From CAZSAK01 sp964605155 (GTDB taxonomy: Bacteria > Pseudomonadota > Gammaproteobacteria > SZUA-140), in assembly GCA_964605155.1 (NCBI GenBank), contig CAZSAK010000027.1, positions 1 through 32,179 of the forward strand: a stretch of DNA of 32,179 nucleotides. Direction: 5' to 3'. Shown here one piece after another: positions 1-7,757 of this stretch. A program made the translations under genes and the position numbers. Within the stretch, counting starts at the first letter, position 1; every line of letters starts with the position of its first letter. The notes under the pieces were generated by a model. The model had not been told where the DNA came from, searched no databases, and saw only the letters and a list, made by a program, of their open reading frames with translations.

Positions 1-2
1 CC

Positions 3-1544
3 AACAACACCAGTATCACAGAAGATACCCTGGTAACGACAACCACTGATCTCGGTATCACCAAGGTAAAAACCAATCCTCCGACCGAACCGGTACTGGT
101 TACCGACGACATCACCTATCAGCTTACCGTGAATAATACCGGCTCCGACACCGGCGACATTACAGTCACTGATACCTTGCCCGCCGGATCCACACTGGTA
201 TCCGCTGCCGGTACCAACTGGACCTGTACCGGTACGAGCACCGTCACATGTGTACGCACTGCAACACTGACCGCTGGCAGCAGCTCGACAGTGGATATTG
301 TGATAACGCCTCCGGTACTGGGTGGAACCATTACCAATACTGCATATGTGACATTCAATGGCGTCGATCCGGATACCAGCAATAATATTGCCACTCTTGA
401 TACTGACACATTGGCCGTTGCCGATCTCGGTGTAGACATCACGGAATCGAACGATCCCGCGGAAGTGGATGCCGATTTTGATTATCTGGTCAACGTCACA
501 AACAACGGACCCTCGCCGGCGACCAATCTTGCCCTGACGGTCACCTTACCGGCCGCGGTAACCCTGAAAAATACCGGAGGCGCCAGTGGCTGGAGTTGCA
601 GCGGCATTACCACGATCTCCTGTACCCGTCCATCACTTGCCCAGGACACCAATTCCGTGCTTATCTTTACGGTCAACACCACTTCCGCTGCACCTTCATC
701 CGCACCGCTCAGTATCACCGCCGGTATCACCAGCGACACGTTTGATCCCGATTCATCAAACGATTCGGCCAGTGAGCAGACTGTGGTCAACCCGCCTGCC
801 GTGACTGTAGATAATGCCGACATCAACCTGGTGTCCATCTTTGATACACCCGATCCGGTCATCGCAGGCAATAACCTGAAATATACCAGCACCATCCGCA
901 ACCTCGGGCCGGATACCGCACGTAACGTCGTATTGACGGTCATCCTGCCGGATAGCGTCACTTTCGTATCTTCTGACCCACAGTGTTCCGCGACGATTGT
1001 CGGTGCAACCCTGCAGCTCAGCTGCGTCATCGGATCGATGGCCGTGAATACAACAGTTACCGTGGATATGACCGTCATCCCCACCCTGGGCGACAGGATC
1101 ATCACCGCCTCCGCTTCGGTGATCAATACATTGGGCGATGACCCCAATGTCACAAATAATGACAACAGCAAGGAACAGGATACCCAGGTCAACGAACCTG
1201 CAAGTAATGGTGGTACTCCCGGCGTGGGTACCTCCTCTGGCGGCGCATGCTTTATCGCGACCGCCGCCTACGGCAGCTATCTGGATCCGCACGTGATGGT
1301 GTTGAGGAGATTCAGGGATAACTACCTGCTGACCAATGACTTCGGTACCCACCTCGTGAATTTCTATTACGCCACCTCCCCACCACTCGCCGATTTCATC
1401 AGACAGCATGAATCACTCCGGATGCTGACCCGCTGGGCACTCACACCTCTGGTATACGGCGTTGAATATCCGTTCGGGGCCCTTGCCATCTCGATCTTGC
1501 TGATCGGTGGAATTTCCTATCGCAGGTTTCGCAAACCCGCCTGA
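3..1544 (+). CDS. DUF11-repeat surface protein with CFI-box C-terminus (5' partial)
   Basis: The reading frame is open from the left edge, so the true start lies outside the window; the GTG at 129 is internal. The visible 513 residues hold three DUF11 (PF01345)-type beta-sandwich repeats of about 125-132 residues, starting near bases 48, 423 and 819, each opening with an Asp-rich strand and carrying a Cys pair. The end of an earlier repeat is also visible. After a Gly/Ser/Thr linker comes a CFIATAAYGS motif at 1248, about 70 residues of a conserved C-terminal module, one hydrophobic segment (FGALAISILLIGG) and a basic tail (RRFRKP). Known of the family: DUF11 repeats occur in large secreted or cell-wall adhesin-like proteins, and CFI-box ends are a recurrent C-terminal module of unclear role. 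Inference: a cell-surface protein anchored or processed at its C-terminus. The gene converges on cysQ with only 4 bp between stop codons. Confidence 0.85.
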   Translation, partial: NNTSITEDTLVTTTTDLGITKVKTNPPTEPVLVTDDITYQLTVNNTGSDTGDITVTDTLPAGSTLVSAAGTNWTCTGTSTVTCVRTATLTAGSSSTVDIVITPPVLGGTITNTAYVTFNGVDPDTSNNIATLDTDTLAVADLGVDITESNDPAEVDADFDYLVNVTNNGPSPATNLALTVTLPAAVTLKNTGGASGWSCSGITTISCTRPSLAQDTNSVLIFTVNTTSAAPSSAPLSITAGITSDTFDPDSSNDSASEQTVVNPPAVTVDNADINLVSIFDTPDPVIAGNNLKYTSTIRNLGPDTARNVVLTVILPDSVTFVSSDPQCSATIVGATLQLSCVIGSMAVNTTVTVDMTVIPTLGDRIITASASVINTLGDDPNVTNNDNSKEQDTQVNEPASNGGTPGVGTSSGGACFIATAAYGSYLDPHVMVLRRFRDNYLLTNDFGTHLVNFYYATSPPLADFIRQHESLRMLTRWALTPLVYGVEYPFGALAISILLIGGISYRRFRKPA

Positions 1545-1548
1545 TCCA

Positions 1549-2364
1549 TTAATCCTGTTCGGGTAGATAGGCCGCCCAATCATGGCTGTTGTCGCCGATG
1601 ACCAGAAATGGCGGATTCAGCAACGATTCCTTGGTATTGTAACGCAGGCTCTGCATGTGCAGATCGGTCAGATCCCCGCCTGCCTGTTCGACAATGCAAT
1701 GCGCGGCCGCGGTGTCCCACTCCGAGGTCGGACCGAAACGGGCATAGATATCCGCCTTGCCCTCAGCAACCAGACATGACTTCAGGGAACTCCCCATACT
1801 GATCATCACATGCTCTCCGAGGTTTGCCAGGAACTCGCCCATTTTATCGCTGCGATGGGACCGGCTGCCTGCGATGACCAGATGATCGGGATCATAGCTG
1901 CGAACCTTAATCGCCTCCGGGTTATCTTCGGGCATCTGCTTGTATGCGCCATGTCCGTCACAGGCGTAGTAACCCAGCCCGCTCACGGGCACGACAATCA
2001 CACCCATCATGGGTCGATGATTCTCGATCAAGGCTATATTGACCGTGAATTCACCGTTATGCTTGAGGAATTCACGTGTCCCATCCAGCGGATCGACCAG
2101 CCAGTAACAATTCCAGCGTGACCTTTCCTTGAAAGGGATTTCCGCCGATTCCTCGGACAACACCGGAATCCCGGGTGTCAATACCGACAGGCCGGCTACA
2201 ATCGCGTTGTGTGCCGCCATGTCGGCCTCGGTCAGTGGTGTGCGGTCCTCCTTGTGTTCGACACTCACATCCTGTTTATAGTAGGTCATGATCCGGCGTC
2301 CGGCATCGCGCGCCAGCTCGACTACCGCATCCAGTAGTGCACAGGGATCGTCAATACTGCTCAT
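1549..2364 (-). CDS. cysQ: 3'(2'),5'-bisphosphate nucleotidase CysQ
   Basis: This is a 271-residue inositol-monophosphatase-fold enzyme. Family role: it hydrolyses 3'-phosphoadenosine 5'-phosphate (PAP) to AMP in the cytoplasm, relieving the inhibition that follows sulfate assimilation or sulfotransferase action. Visible metal and substrate motifs are EES at residues 71-73, DPLDGT at 91-96 and WDTAAAH at 216-222. A longer frame runs up to 2439, but the start at 2364 (MSSIDD) is chosen because it forms an ATGA overlap with the nudE stop and gives the usual family length. It is therefore translationally coupled behind nudE. The sulfotransferase gene at 25870 offers a local source of PAP in the same genome; a functional link is inference. 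Confidence 0.93.
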   Translation of the reverse strand: MSSIDDPCALLDAVVELARDAGRRIMTYYKQDVSVEHKEDRTPLTEADMAAHNAIVAGLSVLTPGIPVLSEESAEIPFKERSRWNCYWLVDPLDGTREFLKHNGEFTVNIALIENHRPMMGVIVVPVSGLGYYACDGHGAYKQMPEDNPEAIKVRSYDPDHLVIAGSRSHRSDKMGEFLANLGEHVMISMGSSLKSCLVAEGKADIYARFGPTSEWDTAAAHCIVEQAGGDLTDLHMQSLRYNTKESLLNPPFLVIGDNSHDWAAYLPEQD

Positions 2365-2921
2365 GGTGTATTTCCCTTGTTTTCTGTGAGCAACTCCCGC
2401 ACCATAAACAACGCCGCTATACTGCGTGCCTCGGTGCATTCCTCATGTTCCAGCAATTCCCTTATCCTGCTTAACTTCCAGGGGACGACTTCGATCTCCT
2501 CCGGTTCATCTCCTACCAGCCTTTGCTCGTATAGATCCTCGGCCAGTACGATGTGGGTGATATGGCCAAAATACCCCGGCGCCAGGGTTAAAGACGATAA
2601 TAAACGTAATTTATTGGCGGCATAACCCACTTCCTCCTGTAACTCACGATTTGCCGCCTCCAGGCTGGATTCGTTCGGCTCGATCCTGCCTTTGGGGAAT
2701 GCCAGTTCATAGCGGTGAACGCCTGCTGCATATTCCCTGATCAGCAATACCGTATCCTCGTCCAGCAATGGTACGACTAACACCGCACCCCTGGGACTGC
2801 CATAGAGACGTTCATATTGAGCAACCGTGCCGTTGGAAAACTGCAGATCCAGTTTTTCTACATGAAACAGCCGGGTCCTGGCAATGGTCTCGGTATTTAA
2901 TATTTGAGGTCGTTTTCGCAT
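2361..2921 (-). CDS. nudE: ADP compounds hydrolase NudE (Nudix family)
   Basis: The protein has 186 residues. A complete Nudix box is visible: G78-x5-E84-x7-R92-E93-L94-x-E96-E97-x-G99-Y100. The N-terminal region (KRPQILNTETIARTRLFHVE) is typical of NudE, which in E. coli cleaves ADP-ribose, Ap3A and NADH-like ADP compounds. It is first in a two-gene unit with cysQ (4-nt overlap) and is divergent from yrfG, with 90 bp between the start codons. The ATG start is at 2919-2921. A perfect TATAAT lies just upstream on the minus strand (bases 2936-2941), but no good -35 box stands at the right distance. Confidence 0.93.
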   Translation of the reverse strand: MRKRPQILNTETIARTRLFHVEKLDLQFSNGTVAQYERLYGSPRGAVLVVPLLDEDTVLLIREYAAGVHRYELAFPKGRIEPNESSLEAANRELQEEVGYAANKLRLLSSLTLAPGYFGHITHIVLAEDLYEQRLVGDEPEEIEVVPWKLSRIRELLEHEECTEARSIAALFMVRELLTENKGNTP

Positions 2922-2968
2922 GTTATACTGAACACATTATAAACCCTTGGGTGATCGATGAGATCACC
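2915..2968 (+). promoter_or_regulatory. Candidate yrfG promoter with an adjacent perfect inverted repeat
   Basis: On the plus strand a -35-like TTCGCA (2915-2920) is followed after 17 nt by TATAAA (2938-2943). The inverted repeat GGTGATC-GATGA-GATCACC (2950-2968, seven perfect base pairs) sits where transcription would start. The same TTATAA core gives TATAAT on the minus strand for nudE. The arms could be a repressor site or a 5' leader hairpin. This is reading by eye; no regulator is known. Confidence 0.35.
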
Positions 2969-3011
2969 ACGACCGGTTATAGCTCCCTGAAGCGATCTAC
3001 CCGACCTGGAT

Positions 3012-3668
3012 ATGATTGACTGGCAAACGATCAAAACCGTTCTATTGGATATGGATGGTACCCTGCTTGACCTGAATTACGATAATTATTTCTGGCAGGA
3101 GTATGTCCCGCAACGATTCGCAAGACAACAGCATATCAGCATCGAGGAGGCAAAGCGCAGGCTTATGCCGCGTTACAAGGCCGTCGAGGGCACGATCGAC
3201 TGGTATTGTGTCGATTACTGGACGCAATCCTTGCAATTGGATATTGAGTTCCTCAAGCAAGAAATTGCCCATCTCATTGCTGTTCACCCCTATGTAACTG
3301 ATTTTCTTGAATCATTAAGTGCAGCCGGCAAGCGCCCGGTGCTGGTCACCAATGCCCATCACAAGAGTATTGCATTGAAGATGAGGCGCACTCAGCTGGG
3401 GCGTCATTTTGACCAGATCGTATGTGCCCATGATATTGGAATTCCGAAGGAAGACGGGAGTTTCTGGGTTCATCTCCAGCGCAGTGTGCAATTTGATCCA
3501 CGATCCACTTTACTTATCGATGATAACGAAACGGTACTGCGCAGTGCACTCTGTTATGGTATTCGACATTTATTGGCGGTGCGCAAACCTGACACACAAC
3601 AGGCGGGTAAGAGCTCCGCAAAATTCCAGATGATAACCAGTTTTAAAGATCTGATACCCGTCATCTAG
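3012..3668 (+). CDS. yrfG: HAD-family GMP/IMP nucleotidase YrfG
   Basis: This is a 218-residue haloacid dehalogenase phosphatase. Motif I is DMDGT (residues 13-17, nucleophile D13 and general acid D15), motif II is VTN (112-114), motif III is probably K146, and motif IV is DD at 170-171. The N-terminus (DWQTIKTVLLDMDGTLLDL) and overall length fit YrfG, described in E. coli as a 5'-nucleotidase acting on GMP and IMP. The position next to nudE, divergently transcribed, recurs in gammaproteobacteria and supports the call. The ATG at 3012 has no strong ribosome binding site. Confidence 0.88.
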   Translation: MIDWQTIKTVLLDMDGTLLDLNYDNYFWQEYVPQRFARQQHISIEEAKRRLMPRYKAVEGTIDWYCVDYWTQSLQLDIEFLKQEIAHLIAVHPYVTDFLESLSAAGKRPVLVTNAHHKSIALKMRRTQLGRHFDQIVCAHDIGIPKEDGSFWVHLQRSVQFDPRSTLLIDDNETVLRSALCYGIRHLLAVRKPDTQQAGKSSAKFQMITSFKDLIPVI

Positions 3669-3735
3669 CACTATACAATGAGACCGGCCCGTAAAACCAT
3701 TCATCAATTCATGGACTCATGAATCGTAGGTGAGA

Positions 3736-4149
3736 TCATTCGCCCCAGCGTTTGTACCTTTTTTTACAATACTTCAACAACTCGTCGTAACTGGTGAAGT
3801 TCAGTTCAAACCCTTTCTCGGCAGGCTCATCAAATTCACAAAAATCATTGCTGTATTCGCGGCATACCTGTGGTCGCTGCTCGTAGATACCGCACTGCCC
3901 CCCCGGCAACAGGTGCAGACAGGGATTGTCAACCATCAGGAACCAGCCATCCTCATCCTTGTATATGGTCACATTCCGATGTGAAACCTGCCATAACAGG
4001 TGATCAAAATCCTGCTTGGAGCGAGGCGTTGGAATCTGCTGGGTGATATAGGTGCAACACTTGGAATTTGTGCAATAATTACACTTGGTCTCCGGTGTCA
4101 TCTTGTCCGAAACCAGTTTTTCGGGGACTATGGGGATCGTATTAATCAT
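3736..4149 (-). CDS. YkgJ-family cysteine-cluster protein
   Basis: This is a 137-residue soluble protein with nine cysteines. An N-terminal CxxCx4CC group (C23, C26, C31, C32) is followed by C77, C86, C96, C104 and C128, and the PCLHL...CGIYEQRPQVCREY region is characteristic of the YkgJ / CxxCxxCC family (PF03692). The family is predicted to bind Zn or an Fe-S cluster, and its cellular role is unknown. The start at 4149 is used; a Met at residue 17 (about 4101) just before the first Cys is an alternative. It is a single gene, transcribed towards yrfG (convergent, about 67 bp between ends). Confidence 0.85.
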   Translation of the reverse strand: MINTIPIVPEKLVSDKMTPETKCNYCTNSKCCTYITQQIPTPRSKQDFDHLLWQVSHRNVTIYKDEDGWFLMVDNPCLHLLPGGQCGIYEQRPQVCREYSNDFCEFDEPAEKGFELNFTSYDELLKYCKKRYKRWGE

Positions 4150-4322
4150 GATTCATACATACCTTCGATTTTCGGTAATAACACTTGCATGACTTGTTGT
4201 AAAAATAATACACCCCGATAGTCTATCAAGAACAGGGTGAATATTCAGGTTAAAAAGGCAAATACCATGCCGCAACACGACTTGATCAGAACTGACATGC
4301 CTGGTCCTCGGGCCACCCCTGT

Positions 4323-5162
4323 ATGAACGGCATCTCTGTCATCATACCCAGTTATAATCGTGCAAGGACATTATCACGGGCACTACATTCCGTTTTTCGG
4401 CAGACAAAGCGACCCGACGAGGTGATCGTTATCGATGACGGTTCCACTGACGGGACTCGGCACATTGTGGCAAATCTGTTCCCGGATGTGAAATATTACT
4501 ATCAACCCAATCGTGGGGTGAGCGCGGCCCGGAATCTCGGAATAGCGCTCTCACGTTTTGAATGGCTGGCATTCCTCGACTCCGATGACGAGTGGTTACC
4601 CCCAAAACTTGCAAAGCAATGCCAAATTGCCGACAACTTCCCGGGATCAAAGATCATACATACAAACGAGCTCTGGATCAGACACGGCAGATTCGCCAAC
4701 CAGATGAAGAAACATGCTAAATCCGGCGGATATATATTCCGCCACTGTCTGCCACGCTGCATCATTTCACCGTCCGCTGCGATGATACACCGCAGCCTGT
4801 TTGATGAGATCGGTATATTTGATGAAAATCTTCCCGCCTGCGAAGATTATGATCTGTGGTTAAGGGGTTGTGCACGATATCCCGTACACTATATCGATGA
4901 ACCACTGATCATCAAATATGGTGGTCATGCAGGCCAGCTATCAAAAAAACACTGGGGTATGGACCGTTTTCGCATCGCATCGCTTAATAATATCCTGCGA
5001 TCCGGTATTCTGAGCCTGTCGGATACACAGGCGGCAAGCGAAATGCTGCATAAGAAAATCGATATCTACTTGGCTGGTGCCGTCAAACGAAAAAAATGGG
5101 ATGAGGTCAGGTATTACACAGGCATGGTTGCAGATCTGGTGGCTAATCCAATGGAAGTTTGA
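4323..5162 (+). CDS. Family 2 glycosyltransferase (GT-A fold)
   Basis: The protein has 279 residues. The N-terminal GT-A nucleotide-sugar binding region is clear: SVIIPSYNRARTL, then IDDGSTDGT (DDGS at 38-41), then LDSDDEW with the DxD-like metal site at 86-89. CEDYDLW at 173-179 carries the likely catalytic-base ED. No membrane segment is evident, so it is cytoplasmic or membrane-associated. It opens a four-gene operon, with 22 bp to the next start and no terminator between. Donor and acceptor cannot be told from sequence. It is far from the LPS locus and its partners are nucleoside-type and radical SAM proteins, so a role in ordinary LPS synthesis should not be assumed. Confidence 0.87.
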   Translation: MNGISVIIPSYNRARTLSRALHSVFRQTKRPDEVIVIDDGSTDGTRHIVANLFPDVKYYYQPNRGVSAARNLGIALSRFEWLAFLDSDDEWLPPKLAKQCQIADNFPGSKIIHTNELWIRHGRFANQMKKHAKSGGYIFRHCLPRCIISPSAAMIHRSLFDEIGIFDENLPACEDYDLWLRGCARYPVHYIDEPLIIKYGGHAGQLSKKHWGMDRFRIASLNNILRSGILSLSDTQAASEMLHKKIDIYLAGAVKRKKWDEVRYYTGMVADLVANPMEV

Positions 5163-5184
5163 ATCGGATATAACAACTAATTGC

Positions 5185-6006
5185 ATGATAAATATTGTCG
5201 TTGCATTAAACTGTGAGGCCGAGCCAATTATTCGGCAGTATCACTTGATGGGCCATGGTGCCCATCACCCTTACCGAATCTATGAAGGTGACGGGATACG
5301 TCTGATCGTTTGCGGCGTGGGAAAATTGGCCGCAGCTGCGGCGACCGCCTATATTCACAGTGCCTATGCCTGCGAACCACACACTGGGTGGTTCAATATC
5401 GGCATTGCGGGCCATGTAGACAAGGTCATAGGTAACGGCTATCTGATCCACAAGGTCACCGATGAAGGGAGCGGTAAAAGCTGGTATCCACCGATACTAC
5501 TGGATATGTCCAGCCCAACGGATTCACTGGTAACCGTTGACCGTGCTGAAGAGAGCTTTACCCGACCGGCCCTGTATGACATGGAAGCATCCGGCTTTTT
5601 TGCGACAGCCAGCCGTTTTGCAACCATTGAACTGGTACATGCATACAAGATTGTTTCCGACAACAGATTGCAGTCTGCGCAGGACGTCTCCGCACGGAAT
5701 GTGCAACAGCTGCTGTATGAACATATGCCGGCTGTAAATAAAATTTTAGAGCAGATCAATCGCCTCTCATCCAGCTTGAGTGGACTGGCAATAGACCCAG
5801 ACGAGCTTGAACGCTTCACCCGTACCTGGCGCTTCACTGCATATGAAAGGCATCGCCTGTATCATCTGCTCAGGCGCTGGATGGTACTGGCCCCGCATAC
5901 AGAACTATGGAATATCGAACTTGAGCAATCCCGTAGCGGTAAAGAGGCGTTAACACGGTTACAGCAACGGATTGATGCTCTTCCCGTACACATCGGGCGG
6001 CAATAA
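5185..6006 (+). CDS. Nucleoside phosphorylase / nucleosidase-like protein
   Basis: The protein has 273 residues with the start at 5185 (MINIVVALNCEAE), the typical N-terminus for this fold. An upstream ATG at 5077 would overlap the glycosyltransferase by 86 bp and is rejected. The first 160 residues match the PNP/UDP phosphorylase and MTA/SAH nucleosidase fold: GIAGH at 73-77, DMEAS at 132-136 (M133-E134 equal the ribose-binding ME pair) and VSDN at 157-160 (D159 equals the catalytic base acting on the purine). The active site therefore looks intact. The last ~110 residues are a less familiar extension. Expected reaction: N-glycosidic bond cleavage of a nucleoside, with or without phosphate. 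The substrate is unknown. It lies between the GT2 and radical SAM genes with 22 and 15 bp gaps. Confidence 0.8.
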   Translation: MINIVVALNCEAEPIIRQYHLMGHGAHHPYRIYEGDGIRLIVCGVGKLAAAAATAYIHSAYACEPHTGWFNIGIAGHVDKVIGNGYLIHKVTDEGSGKSWYPPILLDMSSPTDSLVTVDRAEESFTRPALYDMEASGFFATASRFATIELVHAYKIVSDNRLQSAQDVSARNVQQLLYEHMPAVNKILEQINRLSSSLSGLAIDPDELERFTRTWRFTAYERHRLYHLLRRWMVLAPHTELWNIELEQSRSGKEALTRLQQRIDALPVHIGRQ

Positions 6007-6021
6007 TATGGCGTCAACGAC

Positions 6022-7020
6022 TTGATCGAAACAATATATATAGAGCAGGCAGTCGAGGAACATCCAAATACGCGTAGCATCCTCGGAAGATTCCCGGATG
6101 CGAGGATTATTTCCTGCCGGCATTATGGGGAAATATTCAATCGCAAGAATCAGAATTTCAGGTTGCAAAAGGCTCGACCCGCCATGATCCTGGCAAGGAA
6201 GCAGCATAACTTCGTGCTCGATGCCCCTGCCGGCTATGGTTTTGGAGGAAAACACAACTACTATTTCTCCCATATGCTCAACTGCATCTACGACTGTCGT
6301 TATTGTTTTTTGCAGGGCATGTACCGTTCCGCGCATTATGTCGTATTCGTTAATTATGATGATTTCTCAAATGCCATACTGGAAAGAATCAATCACTCCC
6401 GGCCGGAGAGTAGCTATTTTTTTTCAGGCTATGATTGTGACAGCCTAGCGCTTGATCCGGTCACCCGCTTTGCGGAACATTATTTGCCACTTTTCAGACA
6501 TCATCCGGATGCCTGTATCGAGTTAAGGACAAAAAGCACCCAGGTCAGGGGACTGCTAAAAACCGACGCTTTTGCAAACTGCATAGTCGCGTTCAGTTTT
6601 ACGCCCGCAGAATTGTCCGAAACCCTGGAACACGGTACCCCTTCAATAGCCAAGCGGCTGGCCGCAATGGAGAAACTGCAACGACATGGCTGGAGACTGG
6701 GACTCCGTTTCGATCCTTTGATTTATGAGGAAAATTTCCGGCAAAGTTATACACGGCTGTTCGATATAGTATTTGCAAGCATCTGTGTAGATAATCTACA
6801 TTCAGTCAGCCTTGGTACGTTGCGCTTCCCGGAGACATTTTTCCGCAATATCACGCGGCTTTATCCCCATGAAAGGCTGTTTTCAGGACCGTTTGAAAAG
6901 CAACAAGGCATGGTGACATATCGGCCCGATATCGAAACTGCCATGCGCAATTACTGCGGGCAGTTGTTGTCCCGCTATATTCCAGACAGGATATTTTATC
7001 CCTGCGAAAATGCCGCCTGA
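6022..7020 (+). CDS. Spore photoproduct lyase-like radical SAM protein
   Basis: The protein has 332 residues. The start is TTG at 6022, because the ATG at 6008 is out of frame and hits a stop after five codons, and no other start codon lies between the in-frame TAA (6004) and 6022. A radical SAM cluster motif CIYDCRYC (C88, C92, C95; CX3CX2C) is present. C139 in SGYDCDSLALDP lies 51 residues after C88, close to the 50-residue spacing between the cluster and the catalytic H-donor Cys141 of Bacillus subtilis SPL. Known of the family: SPL repairs the thymine dimer of UV-irradiated spores. This host has an LPS outer membrane and shows no sporulation genes here, so another substrate, or non-spore DNA repair, is likely (inference). 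It overlaps the next gene by 11 bp. Confidence 0.85.
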   Translation: MIETIYIEQAVEEHPNTRSILGRFPDARIISCRHYGEIFNRKNQNFRLQKARPAMILARKQHNFVLDAPAGYGFGGKHNYYFSHMLNCIYDCRYCFLQGMYRSAHYVVFVNYDDFSNAILERINHSRPESSYFFSGYDCDSLALDPVTRFAEHYLPLFRHHPDACIELRTKSTQVRGLLKTDAFANCIVAFSFTPAELSETLEHGTPSIAKRLAAMEKLQRHGWRLGLRFDPLIYEENFRQSYTRLFDIVFASICVDNLHSVSLGTLRFPETFFRNITRLYPHERLFSGPFEKQQGMVTYRPDIETAMRNYCGQLLSRYIPDRIFYPCENAA

Positions 7021-7732
7021 AATGCAGACATCACCACGTCATATCCTGGTAACCGGGGCAAGTTCGGGTATCGGGGAGGCGATCAGCAAGCGCCTGACAG
7101 ATGCGGGCCACCGGGTAACCGGGTTGGCACGCGACTTCGGCAAGTGTTCCTTACACACTGCCCGTTTTCATCCCGTCAGCATGGATTTCACGAGGATCGA
7201 TTCCCTGCCCGATCGATTGAAAACATTACAAAAAGAATTACCGCATATCAATGCCGTTGTATGTTGTGCTGGAAGAGGTCAATTCGGTTCACTCGAGGAG
7301 TTTTCGTATGAACAGATACGTTCATTGATAGAACTGAATTTTCTCAGTCAGGCTTATGTCGTCAGAACCTTTCTTCCCGGTATGAAACAGGCCGGTAGCG
7401 GGGATATCCTTATGATAGGTTCCGAAGCCGCCTTGAGCGGTGGTCGCAAGGGCGCAATCTATTGCGCGAGTAAATTCGCATTGCGTGGATTTGTCCAGGC
7501 ATTACGCGATGAATGCTCATCCAATAGCATACGGACAACCATCATAAATCCCGGTATGGTGAAGACTGATTTCTTCGCAGACTTGGCGTTCACCCCCGGC
7601 GACAGTGAAGCCAACTATATCCTGCCGGAAGATATCGCAGATATCGCTGAATTGGTACTAAACAGCCGCTCCGGCACCGTGTACGATGAAATCAACCTGT
7701 CACCACAAAAAAAGGTGATCCGGAGAAAATAA
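7010..7732 (+). CDS. SDR-family NAD(P)-dependent oxidoreductase
   Basis: This is a 240-residue classical short-chain dehydrogenase. The Rossmann dinucleotide motif is TGASSGIG (15-22), CAG at 86-88 stands where NAG is usual, the catalytic residues are S138 and Y151-x3-K155, and NPGMVKTD follows at 180-187. The start at 7010 overlaps the radical SAM gene by 11 bp; an ATG at 7022 is the alternative. The overlap indicates translational coupling. The substrate is unknown; operon context suggests a sugar, nucleoside or related alcohol/ketone. It is the last gene of the four-gene operon, with a weak hairpin 4 bp after its stop. Confidence 0.88.
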   Translation: MPPEMQTSPRHILVTGASSGIGEAISKRLTDAGHRVTGLARDFGKCSLHTARFHPVSMDFTRIDSLPDRLKTLQKELPHINAVVCCAGRGQFGSLEEFSYEQIRSLIELNFLSQAYVVRTFLPGMKQAGSGDILMIGSEAALSGGRKGAIYCASKFALRGFVQALRDECSSNSIRTTIINPGMVKTDFFADLAFTPGDSEANYILPEDIADIAELVLNSRSGTVYDEINLSPQKKVIRRK

Positions 7733-7736
7733 TAAT

Positions 7737-7757
7737 CCTTGCCTGGTTAAGGCAGGG
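7737..7757. terminator. Weak hairpin between convergent genes
   Basis: CCTTGCCT-GGTTA-AGGCAGGG forms an eight-pair stem with one G-T wobble. It fills the gap between the SDR stop and the stop of the minus-strand gene at 7758. On the minus strand it is followed by a T-rich ATTATTATTTTC tail; on the plus strand there is no T run. A terminator for the minus gene is plausible. Confidence 0.4.

Noticed and set aside
482..1192. Minus-strand 236-codon open frame
   Set aside because: It is a shadow of the DUF11 repeats, Thr/Val-rich because the repeat codons are.
5077..5184. N-terminal extension of the nucleoside phosphorylase-like gene
   Set aside because: It would overlap the GT2 gene by 86 bp, and the family N-terminus starts at 5185.
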